Below are positions 16,953 to 25,322 of a stretch of DNA of 64,000 bases, piece after piece. The position numbers and the translations under genes were made by a program. The notes below the pieces were generated by a model, which had not been told where the DNA came from, did not search any database, and saw only the letters and a list, made by a program, of their open reading frames with translations. Numbering within the stretch: position 1 is the first letter of the stretch; the number at the start of each line of letters is the position of its first letter. This stretch comes from Actinotalea solisilvae (GTDB lineage: Bacteria; Actinomycetota; Actinomycetes; Actinomycetales; Cellulomonadaceae): the NCBI RefSeq assembly GCF_016464425.1, contig NZ_JADDKQ010000020.1:62001-126000 (forward strand), written 5' to 3'.

Positions 16953-17243
16953 ATGCGTCGTTACGAGATGATGGTCATCCTCGATCCCGACATCGAGGAG
17001 CGCACCGTCGCCCCGTCCCTCGACAAGTACCTGTCCGTGGTCACCACGGCCGGTGGGACGATCGACAAGGTCGACATCTGGGGCCGGCGTCGCCTGGCCT
17101 ACGAGATCGCGAAGAAGGCCGAGGGCATCTACGCCGTCGTCGACTTCACCGCGGAGCCGGCCACCGCCAAGGAGCTCGACCGCCAGCTCGGCCTCAACGA
17201 GGCCGTCCTGCGCACCAAGGTCCTGCGCCCCGACGCTCGCTGA
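16953..17243 (+). CDS. rpsF: 30S ribosomal protein bS6
   Basis: The 96-residue protein begins [13 protein letters not shown] and contains the [10 protein letters not shown] and EGIYAVVDF segments typical of S6. It binds 16S rRNA as a heterodimer with S18. The ATG at 16953 is chosen over an in-frame GTG at 16941 because AGGAGGTGG (16936-16944) is at workable distance only for the ATG and the resulting length is canonical. It is first in the rpsF-ssb-rpsR-rplI operon. The preceding leader can fold over the Shine-Dalgarno. A 122-base gap with two hairpins (17249-17267 and 17296-17313) separates it from ssb, which may set unequal expression. Confidence 0.97.
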   Translation: MRRYEMMVILDPDIEERTVAPSLDKYLSVVTTAGGTIDKVDIWGRRRLAYEIAKKAEGIYAVVDFTAEPATAKELDRQLGLNEAVLRTKVLRPDAR

Positions 17244-17365
17244 GCACCGCCGGGCACCTCGCCCGGCGCCGTCGCCCACGGCTGATCGCACCACCCCGCC
17301 GCGCTCGCGGCGGACGCACCGCCGCACGACCCACCGCACCGATCGCACCGAGACAGGGAGCTGGC

Positions 17366-17878
17366 ATGGCTGGAGACACCGTCATCACGGTGGTCGGGAA
17401 CCTCACCGGGGACCCGGAGCTGCGCTTCACCCCGTCGGGGGCCGCCGTCGCGAACTTCACGATCGCGTCGACGCCCCGGCAGTTCGACCGCCAGACGAAC
17501 GAGTGGAAGGACGGCGACACGCTGTTCCTGCGCTGCTCGATCTGGCGCGAGGCCGCGGAGAACGTCGCGGAGTCGCTCACCAAGGGCACGGCCGTGATCG
17601 CCCAGGGCCGGCTCGTCCAGCGCTCGTACGAGACCCGTGAGGGCGAGAAGCGCACGGTGGTCGAGCTCCAGGTCGACGAGATCGGCCCGTCGCTGCGTCG
17701 CGCGTCGGCCAAGGTCACCCGCGCCCAGCGCTCGGGTGGCGGCGGCGGCGGCTTCGGCGGTGGCGGCGGCCAGTCGAGCGGCGGTTCCTCCCAGGGCGGC
17801 GGCGGGTTCGACAACGACCCGTGGGCCACGCCCGCACCGTCGGCCGGCGGCTCGTTCTCGGACGAGCCCCCGTTCTGA
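17366..17878 (+). CDS. ssb: Single-stranded DNA-binding protein
   Basis: The 170-residue protein has an N-terminal OB fold at residues 1-110 ([46 protein letters not shown]). A Gly/Ser/Gln-rich flexible linker of about 45 residues follows, and the C-terminal tip is SDEPPF, the acidic peptide that recruits replication and repair partners. It is the replicative copy, given its place between rpsF and rpsR. ATG start with AGGGAG 6 bases upstream. Confidence 0.97.
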   Translation: MAGDTVITVVGNLTGDPELRFTPSGAAVANFTIASTPRQFDRQTNEWKDGDTLFLRCSIWREAAENVAESLTKGTAVIAQGRLVQRSYETREGEKRTVVELQVDEIGPSLRRASAKVTRAQRSGGGGGGFGGGGGQSSGGSSQGGGGFDNDPWATPAPSAGGSFSDEPPF

Positions 17879-17958
17879 CACCCCAGACCTACCCCATCCC
17901 GGGTCGCGCGGCCTCACGGCCAGGCGGATCCGGGCTCCACAGCTGAAGGAGCACCACG

Positions 17959-18195
17959 ATGGCGAAGCCCGTCGTCCGCAAGCCCAAGAAGAAGACCAAC
18001 CCGCTCAAGGCAGCCAAGATCGACGTCGTCGACTACAAGGACACGGCCCTGCTGCGGAAGTTCATCTCCGACCGCGGGAAGATCCGTGCCCGCCGCGTGA
18101 CCGGCGTGTCCGTCCAGGAGCAGCGCGCGATCGCGCGGGCCGTCAAGAACGCGCGCGAGATGGCCCTGCTGCCGTACTCGAGCTCGGCTCGCTGA
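17959..18195 (+). CDS. rpsR: 30S ribosomal protein bS18 (cysteine-free form)
   Basis: The 78-residue protein has the S18 core [31 protein letters not shown] and [11 protein letters not shown]. The sequence contains no cysteine, so it lacks the zinc-binding CxxC and third Cys seen in C+ paralogues. That makes it a zinc-independent S18, here sitting in the primary operon rather than in a Zur-controlled cluster. It partners S6 in the 30S platform and in the presumed leader repression of rpsF. ATG with AAGGAG upstream. Confidence 0.97.
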   Translation: MAKPVVRKPKKKTNPLKAAKIDVVDYKDTALLRKFISDRGKIRARRVTGVSVQEQRAIARAVKNAREMALLPYSSSAR

Positions 18196-18208
18196 GAGAG
18201 GCTGACCC

Positions 18209-18661
18209 ATGGCAAAGCTCATCCTGACGCACGAGGTGACCGGCCTCGGCGCCCCCGGTGACGTGGTCGACGTGAAGGACGGGTACGCCCGCAACTTCCT
18301 CCTCCCCCGCGGCCTGGCGACCGGCTGGTCCAAGGGCGCCGAGAAGCAGATCGCCGGCATCCGCAAGGCCCGCAAGGCGCGCGAGATCGCCTCGCTCGAC
18401 GAGGCGAAGGCCGTCGCCGACCGCCTGCGCTCGAACCCGGTGACCGTCGCGGTCAAGGCCGGCGAGTCCGGCCGTCTGTTCGGCGCGGTCACCACGACGC
18501 ACATCGCCGAGGCTGTCGCGGCCGCGGGCGGCCCGACGATCGACAAGCGCAAGGTCGAGATCGGTCAGCCGATCAAGTCGGTCGGCTCCTACACGGTGCA
18601 GGTCCGCCTGCACGACGACGTGTCGGCGCAGATCGACGTGCGGGTCGTCCCGCAGGCCTGA
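18209..18661 (+). CDS. rplI: 50S ribosomal protein bL9
   Basis: The 150-residue protein has the L9 N-terminal globular domain ([26 protein letters not shown]), a long connecting helix rich in Lys/Arg (about 45-75), and the C-terminal rRNA-binding domain with a [13 protein letters not shown] segment. It follows rpsR by 13 bases with GAGAGG upstream. It is the last gene of the ribosomal operon; a strong hairpin follows 20 bases after the stop. Confidence 0.97.
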   Translation: MAKLILTHEVTGLGAPGDVVDVKDGYARNFLLPRGLATGWSKGAEKQIAGIRKARKAREIASLDEAKAVADRLRSNPVTVAVKAGESGRLFGAVTTTHIAEAVAAAGGPTIDKRKVEIGQPIKSVGSYTVQVRLHDDVSAQIDVRVVPQA

Positions 18662-18680
18662 CCCGCCGCAGCACCACCTC

Positions 18681-18712
18681 GAGGCCCGGTCCCCCGCGTG
18701 GGGCCGGGCCTC
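18681..18712 (+). terminator. Terminator of the rpsF-rplI operon
   Basis: GAGGCCCGGTCCC pairs with GGGGCCGGGCCTC (13 bp with one G-U) around a six-base loop, 20 bases past rplI. It is convergent with the RidA gene and probably works both ways. Confidence 0.7.
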
Positions 18713-18764
18713 GCTGCGTCCCCTCGCACGACGGCGGCCCGGCGCACGACGGCACGACGCCGGC

Positions 18765-19169
18765 TCAGCGCACGACCGCGGCGACGGCGCTCGCCTCGAC
18801 GAGGGCGCCCGGCACGGCGAGTCCGGAGACGACGGCCGCCGTGACGAGCGGCGGCGCCCCCTCGCGCGCGAGCGACGGTGCCGCAGCCGCGTACGCCGCG
18901 CCCACGTCGACGCCCTGCGCGAAGAGGATCGTCCAGCTGACGACGTCGGCGAGCGTCGCGCCCGCGGCGGCGAGGGCGGTGGCGACGTTCTCCATGACCC
19001 GGCGCGTCTGCGCGGCGACGTCGTCGCCGCCGACGAGGGCGCCGGTCGCGTCGACGGCGTTCTGGCCGCCCACGTGGATGGTCGTCGCGCCCGGCGGGAC
19101 GACGGCGACGTGGCTGAAGGCGGGGCTGGAGACGAGCCCGTCCGGTCGGAGCAGGGTGATGGTGTCCAT
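18765..19169 (-). CDS. RidA-like (YjgF/YER057c/UK114) family protein
   Basis: The 134-residue protein has the family fold signatures: HVAVVPPGATTIHVGGQN near residues 20-38, QTRRVMENVATALAAAGA in the middle and a VEASAVAAV ending. RidA enzymes hydrolyse reactive enamine/imine intermediates using a conserved Arg about 20 residues from the C-terminus. Here the equivalent stretch reads PPLVTAAVV with no Arg, so the canonical imine deaminase chemistry is doubtful and the protein may belong to a non-catalytic or different Rid subfamily. The ATG has TACCGT exactly 6 bases upstream, a leaderless arrangement. The MATE gene lies 65 bases further along the plus-strand coordinate and is transcribed in the same direction. 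Confidence 0.85.
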   Translation of the reverse strand: MDTITLLRPDGLVSSPAFSHVAVVPPGATTIHVGGQNAVDATGALVGGDDVAAQTRRVMENVATALAAAGATLADVVSWTILFAQGVDVGAAYAAAAPSLAREGAPPLVTAAVVSGLAVPGALVEASAVAAVVR

Positions 19170-19175
19170 CACGCC

Positions 19176-19181
19176 ACGGTA
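19176..19181 (-). promoter_or_regulatory. -10 box for leaderless RidA-like transcript
   Basis: TACCGT on the minus strand, 6 bases before the ATG at 19169, in the 65-base gap after the MATE gene. Confidence 0.45.
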
Positions 19182-19234
19182 GGCGCGCCCACCGACACCC
19201 GTCAGGCCGGTCTCCCGCCGCGTGCGGCCGGCGC

Positions 19235-20539
19235 CTACGCCCCCGTGCGCATCCACCGCGTCCCACGGGCGCGGAGCCCGGTCGTCACCGCGCGTGCCGC
19301 CATGAACAGGCCGGCGAACGCGACCCACGACCACGCGAGCGCGCCGGCGCCGTCGGGAGCGAGGACGCGCACCGCGAGCGCCGCGGGCGCGTACACCGCG
19401 AGCGTCACGAGGCCGACGACGGCGAGGTACCGGCCGTCGCCCGCGCCGATGAGCACGCCGTCGAGCACGAAGACCCAGCCCGCCATGGGCAGCGTCACCG
19501 CGACGACGACCAGCGCGACAGCGACCGCGGACCGCACGTCGGCGTCGCGCGTGAACAGCGGCGCGATCCACCACCCGGCCGCGCCCAGCACGACGCCGAG
19601 CGCCGCACCCGCCCCCACGCCCCACTGGAGCGTGCGCCGCAGGACGTGGCGCGTCCGGCCGACGTCGCCCGCGCCGAGCGCCTGGCCGACGAGCGCCTGC
19701 GCGGCGATCGCCAGCGCGTCGAGCGCGAAGGCGGCGAGGCCCCAGAGCGCGGCGACCACCTGGTGGCCGGCGAGCGTCACCGTGCCCAGACCCGCGGCCA
19801 CCCACGCGGCGAGGAGGATCGCCGCGCGCAGCGAGACCGTCCGGACGACGAGCGGCGCGCCCGAGCGCAGGCCGGCGCCGAGGCCGGCCGCGCTCGGCGC
19901 CAGCGCGACGCCCTCACGCCGCGCACCGCGCGCGACGACGCCGGCGAGCGTGAGGCCCATCGCGGTCTGCGCGACGGCCGTCCCGAGCCCAGACCCGGCG
20001 ACCCCCATGCCGACGACCAGCACGAGCGCCACCGAGAGCACGGCGTTGAGCACCGCGCCCGCGGCGGCGACCACGAGCGGCGTGCGGGTGTCCAGCATCC
20101 CGCGCAGCACGCCGGTCGCGGCGAGGACCACGAGCATCCCGGGCAGGCCGGGCGCGGACCAGCGGAGGTACGCGACGGCGTGCGGCACGACGTCGGGCGG
20201 CGCGCCCAGCGCGGCGACGAGCGCGGGCGCCGCCACGACCAGCGCGAGCGCCAGGAGGGCGCCGATCCCGGCGCCCAGCCACAGGCCCTCGACGCCCAGG
20301 CGCAGCCCGTGCGCGCGCCGTCCCGCCCCGAGGTTCCGGGCGACGTCGGCGGTGGTCGTGTAGGCGAGGAAGACGCAGAGGCCCACGAGCGTCGTCAGGA
20401 CGGTGCCCGCGAGCGCGAGGCCCGCGAGCTGGGGCGTGCCGAGCACGCCGACGACGGCGGAGTCCACGAGGACGAACAGCGGCTCGGCGACGAGCGCGCC
20501 GAGCGCGGGCAGGGCGAGGGCGAGGACCTGGCGGTCCAC
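19235..20539 (-). CDS. MATE family efflux transporter (DinF-like)
   Basis: The 434-residue protein has about 12 membrane helices and the MATE opening VDRQVLALALPALGALVAEP, followed by LVDSAVVGVLG. A second-half repeat begins near SGAPLVVRT. MATE proteins exchange Na+ or H+ for cationic drugs or metabolites; the DinF branch is broad and the substrate is not predictable. The GTG at 20539 is chosen because the family sequence starts there; no other good in-frame start lies close upstream. The gene is divergent from dnaB across 417 bases rich in DnaA-box-like 9-mers. Confidence 0.88.
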   Translation of the reverse strand: MDRQVLALALPALGALVAEPLFVLVDSAVVGVLGTPQLAGLALAGTVLTTLVGLCVFLAYTTTADVARNLGAGRRAHGLRLGVEGLWLGAGIGALLALALVVAAPALVAALGAPPDVVPHAVAYLRWSAPGLPGMLVVLAATGVLRGMLDTRTPLVVAAAGAVLNAVLSVALVLVVGMGVAGSGLGTAVAQTAMGLTLAGVVARGARREGVALAPSAAGLGAGLRSGAPLVVRTVSLRAAILLAAWVAAGLGTVTLAGHQVVAALWGLAAFALDALAIAAQALVGQALGAGDVGRTRHVLRRTLQWGVGAGAALGVVLGAAGWWIAPLFTRDADVRSAVAVALVVVAVTLPMAGWVFVLDGVLIGAGDGRYLAVVGLVTLAVYAPAALAVRVLAPDGAGALAWSWVAFAGLFMAARAVTTGLRARGTRWMRTGA

Positions 20540-20956
20540 GGAGCGGTCACCGCGACCAGGGCTCGGGACGTCGTGTCCATCAGGTGAACGATCGGCCAAC
20601 GAGTTCCTGTCCACAGTCGGTGCACGGAGAAGGTGGTGCTCAGCGGCGGTTCCCACCGCGGTTCCCACGGTATCCACAGTGTTGTCCCCGGCCTGTGCAC
20701 AAGCGCGCGGCGCACCGTCCACAGGCCCTCCACACGGTTGCCCACAGGACCCAGGTCCCGCGCTTTGGGGACACGCCCGGGTGGCCCCTAGCCTCCCCGG
20801 GAGAGCAGGACGAGGTTGGGCGTCGGGGGCGCGACGGGTGGTGGCCGCAGGGCCACGGCGGGTGTCGGCGGCGTGCGATAGAACGTCAGTTCGACACGTA
20901 CGCGAAGGCCGACGGCTGCGGCATGCAGCCCTGGAGTCAGGGAGTGGTGGACCCGG
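20540..20956. promoter_or_regulatory. dnaB upstream region with a DnaA-box-like cluster
   Basis: No gene is seen in this 417-base gap. Against the actinobacterial DnaA box TTGTCCACA, one-mismatch or TTATCCACA-like sites occur at 20607-20615, 20670-20678, 20738-20746 and, on the minus strand, 20694-20702. Weaker ones lie at 20682, 20715 and 20726. The 11-base direct repeat GCGGTTCCCAC occurs at 20646 and 20658. The density within 140 bases suggests DnaA binding, probably regulating dnaB or acting near the origin. It is unlikely to be oriC itself, since dnaA and dnaN are absent. Confidence 0.55.
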
Positions 20957-22339
20957 GTGAGCATCGACGAGCTCGAGCAGGGGCTGCGGGGAGCGCCCTC
21001 GGGCAACCCCGGGTTCGACCGGACGCCTCCGCAGGACATCCCGGCGGAGCAGAGCGTGCTCGGCGGCATGATGCTCAGCAAGGACGCGATCGCCGACGTC
21101 ATCGAGCAGCTCAAGGGCGTCGACTTCTACCGCCCGGCGCACGAGCTGGTGTACGACGCGATCCTCGACCTCTACGGCCGCGGCGAGCCGGCCGACGCCG
21201 TCACGGTCGCCGCCGAGCTCACCAAGCGCGGCGAGATCTCGCGCATCGGCGGCGCGCCCTACCTGCACACGCTGATCTCGATGGTGCCCACGGCGGCCAA
21301 CGCGGGCTACTACGCGCGCATCGTCCGCGAGCGCGCGGTGCTGCGCCGGCTCGTCGAGGCGGGCACGCGCATCGTCCAGCTCGGTTACGCGACCGACGGC
21401 GGCGACGTCGACGACATCGTCAACAACGCGCAGGCCGAGGTGTACGCGGTCACGGAGCAGCGGACCAGCGAGGACTACCTCCCGATCGCCGACATCATCA
21501 ACGGGACGATGGAGGAGATCGAGGCCGCGGGCAGCCGCGGCGACGGCATGGTCGGCGTGCCGACCGGCTTCATCGAGCTCGACAAGCTCACGAACGGCCT
21601 GCATCCCGGCCAGATGATCGTCCTCGCGGCGCGACCCGCCATCGGCAAGTCGACGCTCGGGATCGACATCGTGCGGTCGGCGTCGATCAAGCACCAGATG
21701 ACGTCGGTGATCTTCTCGCTCGAGATGAGCCGCAACGAGATCACCATGCGCATGCTCGCCGCCGAGGCGCGCGTGCCCCTGCAGAACATGCGCAAGGGCA
21801 CCATGCGCGACGACGACTGGCAGAAGCTCGCGTCGACCATGGGCCGCATGTCGCAGGCGCCGCTGTTCATCGACGACTCGCCCAACATGTCGCTCATGGA
21901 GATCCGGGCCAAGTGCCGGCGGCTCAAGCAGCGCCACAACCTCAAGCTCGTCGTCATCGACTACCTGCAGCTCATGAGCTCGGGCAAGCGCGTCGAGTCC
22001 CGCCAGCAGGAGGTCTCGGAGTTCTCGCGCGCGCTCAAGCTGCTCGCCAAGGAGCTCGAGGTGCCGGTCATCGCGATCTCGCAGCTCAACCGTGGCGCCG
22101 AGCAGCGCACCGACAAGCGGCCGCAGATGAGCGACCTGCGTGAGTCCGGGTCGATCGAGCAGGACGCCGACATCGTCATCCTGCTCCACCGCGAGGACGC
22201 CTACGAGCGCGAGTCGCCGCGCGCGGGCGAGGCCGACCTCATCGTCGCCAAGCACCGCAACGGCCCCACGGACACCATCGTCGTCGCGTTCCAGGGCCAG
22301 TACGCGCGGTTCGTCGACATGGCACCCGTGGGGATGTAG
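20957..22339 (+). CDS. dnaB: Replicative DNA helicase DnaB
   Basis: The 460-residue hexameric helicase unwinds DNA at the replication fork. The N-terminal helical domain (about 25-130) includes PAEQSVLGGMML, the primase- and loader-facing part. The RecA-like C-terminal domain shows Walker A ARPAIGKST (Lys231), FSLEMS, Walker B LVVIDYLQLM, and the SQLNRG arginine-finger region. No intein is present, although intein insertions occur in some actinobacterial DnaB proteins. The GTG start is supported by homology length; the Shine-Dalgarno is weak. It follows the ribosomal/ssb operon region as in many actinobacteria. Confidence 0.97.
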   Translation: MSIDELEQGLRGAPSGNPGFDRTPPQDIPAEQSVLGGMMLSKDAIADVIEQLKGVDFYRPAHELVYDAILDLYGRGEPADAVTVAAELTKRGEISRIGGAPYLHTLISMVPTAANAGYYARIVRERAVLRRLVEAGTRIVQLGYATDGGDVDDIVNNAQAEVYAVTEQRTSEDYLPIADIINGTMEEIEAAGSRGDGMVGVPTGFIELDKLTNGLHPGQMIVLAARPAIGKSTLGIDIVRSASIKHQMTSVIFSLEMSRNEITMRMLAAEARVPLQNMRKGTMRDDDWQKLASTMGRMSQAPLFIDDSPNMSLMEIRAKCRRLKQRHNLKLVVIDYLQLMSSGKRVESRQQEVSEFSRALKLLAKELEVPVIAISQLNRGAEQRTDKRPQMSDLRESGSIEQDADIVILLHREDAYERESPRAGEADLIVAKHRNGPTDTIVVAFQGQYARFVDMAPVGM

Positions 22340-22415
22340 CGGGTCCGGGGCCGGCCGCCCGACGGCTGTCGCCCCGGCTCTACGGATCCGCAGTCCGCTC
22401 GAGAAGGAGGTCGGT

Positions 22416-22958
22416 GTGGTCTCGCCCCAGGCGCTCAGCGAGGACGACCGGCGGACCGTCGCCGCGTGGGCGGCGGACTGCGCCGAGCGCGTCCTGCCGC
22501 TGTTCGAGGTCGAGGCGCCCGACGACGACCGTCCGCGGGACGCGATCGCCCGCGCCCGCGCGTTCAGCCGCGGCGAGCTGCGTGCGGCCGACGAGATCCG
22601 TCAGCGCTTCGTCGCCGGCCGTGCTGCCAACGCGGTCAGCTCGTCCGCGGCGGTGGCCGCAGCCAGGGCGGCGGCGCAGGCCGTCGGCGTCGCCCACATG
22701 GGCGCGCACGCGCTGGGGGCGGCGGCCTACGCCGCCAAGGCCGCCGGCCTCGCGCATCCCGATCGCGCGAGCGCCGTCGACGACGAGATCCGCTGGCAGC
22801 TGCACCGCATGACACCGGCGACCCGCGCGGCGCTGCAGCGGCTGCCCCTGCTCGGCCAGGACTCGGCGGGTCCGCTCGGGTCCGGGCTGCTGGCGTCCGG
22901 GGTGCTCGGGACCGTCATCGAGAAGATCCAGGCGGACCTCACGGCCGAGCGGCCCTGA
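22416..22958 (+). CDS. Imm5-like putative immunity family protein
   Basis: The 180-residue cytoplasmic protein begins after GTG with AAWAADCAERVLPLFE and DDDRPRDAI. Ala-rich helices follow, including VGVAHMGAHALGAAAYA. This pattern matches the family labelled putative immunity protein (Imm5-like). Despite the name, many members lie outside toxin loci, and no toxin gene is recognisable here. GAGAAGGAGG five bases before the GTG is an exceptionally good ribosome-binding site. It may be transcribed with dnaB (76-base gap). The last 20 bases overlap the convergent VanZ-like gene. Confidence 0.65.
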   Translation: MVSPQALSEDDRRTVAAWAADCAERVLPLFEVEAPDDDRPRDAIARARAFSRGELRAADEIRQRFVAGRAANAVSSSAAVAAARAAAQAVGVAHMGAHALGAAAYAAKAAGLAHPDRASAVDDEIRWQLHRMTPATRAALQRLPLLGQDSAGPLGSGLLASGVLGTVIEKIQADLTAERP

Positions 22959-23430
22959 GCGCCGGACGCGCGAGGCGTAGCGCCACCGCCGCGAGCACCG
23001 TGCCGAGCAGCGCGCCGAGGGTGTTGGCGAGCCAGTCGTTCGTCGAGCAGCTCCGTCCGAGACCCGTCGCGAACGCCTGGAGCACCTCGAGGAGCAGGGA
23101 CGCCCCGCTCGCGGCGAGCAGGACGACGAGCGGACGCCGGGTCAGGACGCCCGCGAGCAGCGCCACGGGGACGAAGAGGACGACGTTGGCCATGACCTCG
23201 ACCGCGCCGAGCGTGGGGACCGCCCACTCGACCGCGCAGCCGACGGCGAGCTCCCGACCGGTCGGGACGAGCGTGAGCGCCGCGACGGCGACGAGCGCCA
23301 GTGCCAGCAGCAACCGCGTGACGCGCGGCCTCGGGGCGAGCCACGCTCCGACGACCGGGCCCAGGACGACGAGGGCGAGCAGCGCCGCCGTCGTCAGCCA
23401 GGGGCGTTCGACGAGGGCCGTGGACAGCAC
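22939..23430 (-). CDS. VanZ-like membrane protein
   Basis: The 163-residue protein has four to five hydrophobic segments: about 13-35, 38-58, 80-98, 104-122 and 138-155. Between helices are the VanZ-family motifs ANVVLFVPVALL and TNDWLANTLGALLG. The family is named for low-level teicoplanin resistance in enterococci, but most actinobacterial members have no known role. The GTG start has TAGGGT 6 bases upstream, indicating a leaderless transcript. It ends inside the 3' end of the Imm5-like gene. Confidence 0.8.
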   Translation of the reverse strand: MLSTALVERPWLTTAALLALVVLGPVVGAWLAPRPRVTRLLLALALVAVAALTLVPTGRELAVGCAVEWAVPTLGAVEVMANVVLFVPVALLAGVLTRRPLVVLLAASGASLLLEVLQAFATGLGRSCSTNDWLANTLGALLGTVLAAVALRLARPALRAARP

Positions 23431-23436
23431 GCACGG

Positions 23437-23442
23437 ACCCTA
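23437..23442 (-). promoter_or_regulatory. -10 box for leaderless VanZ-like transcript
   Basis: TAGGGT on the minus strand, 6 bases before the GTG at 23430. Confidence 0.5.
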
Positions 23443-23584
23443 CCCGGGTGCGCGGTCCACGCCGCCGGGTGCCCGACGGCCGTACCGGCGCGTGGGAGCA
23501 GGAGCCGGCGATCGACCGTGTCGGCGCGGCGCTCTACGTTGGCCGTACGTCCGCACGACGATGCCGACACCACGGAGCGCAGCG

Positions 23585-24175
23585 ATGGCCGAGATCGTCC
23601 TCTTCCACCACGTGCAGGGCCTCACGGACGGGGTCCGCGAGTTCGCCGAGCGGCTGGGGGTGGGCGGGCACACGGTCCACACGCCCGACCTCTTCGAGGG
23701 CGCTCGACCCGCGACGATCGACGAGGGCGTCGCCTACGTCCAGGGCGCGGGTGAGGAGGCGCTCGCCGCGCGCGCCGACGAGGCCGTCTCCGCCCACCCG
23801 GACGCGACGGTGTTCGCCGGCTTCTCGTGGGGCGGCGCCACGGCGCAGCGGTACGCCCAGACGCGCGCCGGCGCCCAGGCCGCCCTGCTTTACGAGTCCT
23901 GCCTGCCGATCACGGGCGACTGGGCGATCGGCCCGTGGCTCGACGGCGTCCACGTGCAGGTCCACGGCATGGACGGCGACCCGTTCTTCGCGCTCGAGGG
24001 CGACATCGACGCGGCGCGCGAGATCGTCGCGGCCGTCGGACCCGACCTGGCCGAGCTCTTCGTCTACCCGGGCGACGCGCACCTCTTCACCGACAGCTCG
24101 CTGCCGTCGTACGACGCCGACGCGACCGCGCTCGTCCTCAAGCGCTCGCTCGGCCTCCTCGACCGCCTCGGCTGA
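23585..24175 (+). CDS. Dienelactone hydrolase family protein
   Basis: The 196-residue alpha/beta hydrolase has the nucleophile elbow GFSWGG near residues 80-85, with Ser in place of the Cys found in classical dienelactone hydrolase. An acidic residue lies in the HGMDGDPFF segment and the catalytic His in GDAHLF near residue 160. It is a small single-domain enzyme without a signal peptide; the substrate is unknown, and a carboxylic ester or lactone is likely. ATG with GGAGCG upstream. The APH-like gene follows 67 bases later in the same direction. Confidence 0.8.
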   Translation: MAEIVLFHHVQGLTDGVREFAERLGVGGHTVHTPDLFEGARPATIDEGVAYVQGAGEEALAARADEAVSAHPDATVFAGFSWGGATAQRYAQTRAGAQAALLYESCLPITGDWAIGPWLDGVHVQVHGMDGDPFFALEGDIDAAREIVAAVGPDLAELFVYPGDAHLFTDSSLPSYDADATALVLKRSLGLLDRLG

Positions 24176-24242
24176 GGGGCGCCGGCGGGGCCGGCGCGGA
24201 ATCGGGGGGACACGCGGCGGCGGCCGCGGCAGGCTCGCCCGC

Positions 24243-25202
24243 GTGACGATGCACGAGGGCGAGGTCCCGGTCGACGCCGACGTCGTGCGCCGGCTCCTCG
24301 CCTCACAGCTGCCCGCGCTCGCGGGCCTGCCCGTCCGCGAGGTGCGCTCGACCGGGACGGTCAACGCCGTCTACCGGCTCGGCGACCACCTGTGCGTCCG
24401 GCTGCCCCGGCTCGCGCACTGGCAGGACGCCCTCGACCGCGAGACCCGCTGGCTGCCCGTGCTCGCCGCACGCCTGCCGCTCGCCGTCCCCGAGCCGGTC
24501 GCCGTCGGCAGGCCCGACGACGGCTACCCCCACCGGTGGGCGGTCTACCGCTGGATCGAGGGCGCGACGTACGACGACGGCTCGGTCGCGGACGAGGTCA
24601 CGGCCGCGCACGACCTCGCCGCGTTCGTGCGGGCGCTGCGCACGCACGACGTCGTGCCTGACGCGCCGCGCACCGGCCGCCGCCCGCTGCGCGAGCTCGA
24701 TGCGCCGACCCGCGGCGCGCTCGACGAGATCGCCGCGACGGCGGGCGCGCGTCCGGAGGTCGCCCACGCCGACGACAGCGGGACGCGCGCCGACGCCGGC
24801 ACCCGGAGCGCCCACGTCGACGTCGCCGCGGCCCGCGAGGCGTGGGACCTCGCGCTCGAGGCGCCCGCCTGGGACGGCGAGCCTGTCTGGGTCCACACCG
24901 ACCTGCTGCGGCCCAACCTGCTCGTCCGCGACGGCCGCCTCGCGGCCGTGCTGGACTTCGGCGCCGTCGGGGTCGGCGACCCGGCAGCCGACGTCGTGCC
25001 GGCGTGGAGCGTCCTCGGACCCGACGGCCGTGCGGCGTACCGGCGCGCGCTCGACGTCGACGACGCGACGTGGGCGCGGGCGCGCGGCTACGCGCTGCAC
25101 CAGGCGGCGCTGATCATCCCCTACTACCGCGTGACGAACCCGGGGTTCGTCACCACGGCGGTCCGGACCGTCGCCCAGGTGCTGCAGGACCTCGCCCACT
25201 GA
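24243..25202 (+). CDS. Aminoglycoside phosphotransferase (APH) family kinase
   Basis: The 319-residue protein has an N-terminal lobe with TGTVNAVYRLG and CVRLPR (the nucleotide-binding Lys appears replaced by Arg). The catalytic loop is HTDLLRPNLLV and the metal-binding motif is LDFGAVGVGDPAADV, both diagnostic of the APH/choline kinase superfamily. Chromosomal actinobacterial members like this are often of unknown substrate, and a resistance function should not be assumed. The GTG at 24243 is used; an in-frame ATG two codons later is possible. CAGGCT lies 7 bases before the GTG, a weak leaderless signature. Confidence 0.85.
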   Translation: MTMHEGEVPVDADVVRRLLASQLPALAGLPVREVRSTGTVNAVYRLGDHLCVRLPRLAHWQDALDRETRWLPVLAARLPLAVPEPVAVGRPDDGYPHRWAVYRWIEGATYDDGSVADEVTAAHDLAAFVRALRTHDVVPDAPRTGRRPLRELDAPTRGALDEIAATAGARPEVAHADDSGTRADAGTRSAHVDVAAAREAWDLALEAPAWDGEPVWVHTDLLRPNLLVRDGRLAAVLDFGAVGVGDPAADVVPAWSVLGPDGRAAYRRALDVDDATWARARGYALHQAALIIPYYRVTNPGFVTTAVRTVAQVLQDLAH

Positions 25203-25240
25203 GCGCGGCAGGCGGTCGGCACGGCACCGCCGCCGGACGA

Positions 25241-25285
25241 GGGCGACGGGCCCCCGCGGTGTGCGTCCGCGAAGACCCGTCGCCC
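25241..25285. terminator. Bidirectional hairpin between convergent genes
   Basis: GGGCGACGGG (25241-25250) pairs perfectly with CCCGTCGCCC (25276-25285), with a smaller GC hairpin inside the loop. It lies between the ends of the APH-like gene and the orphan gene at 25323. Confidence 0.55.
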
Positions 25286-25322
25286 CCGGGTCGCGCGCGA
25301 CCCCCCGACCGCGCGCGACGCC

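Noticed and set aside
20540-20956. Chromosomal replication origin oriC
   Set aside because: DnaA-box-like sites are present, but dnaA, dnaN, rpmH and parAB are not, and no AT-rich unwinding element is seen.
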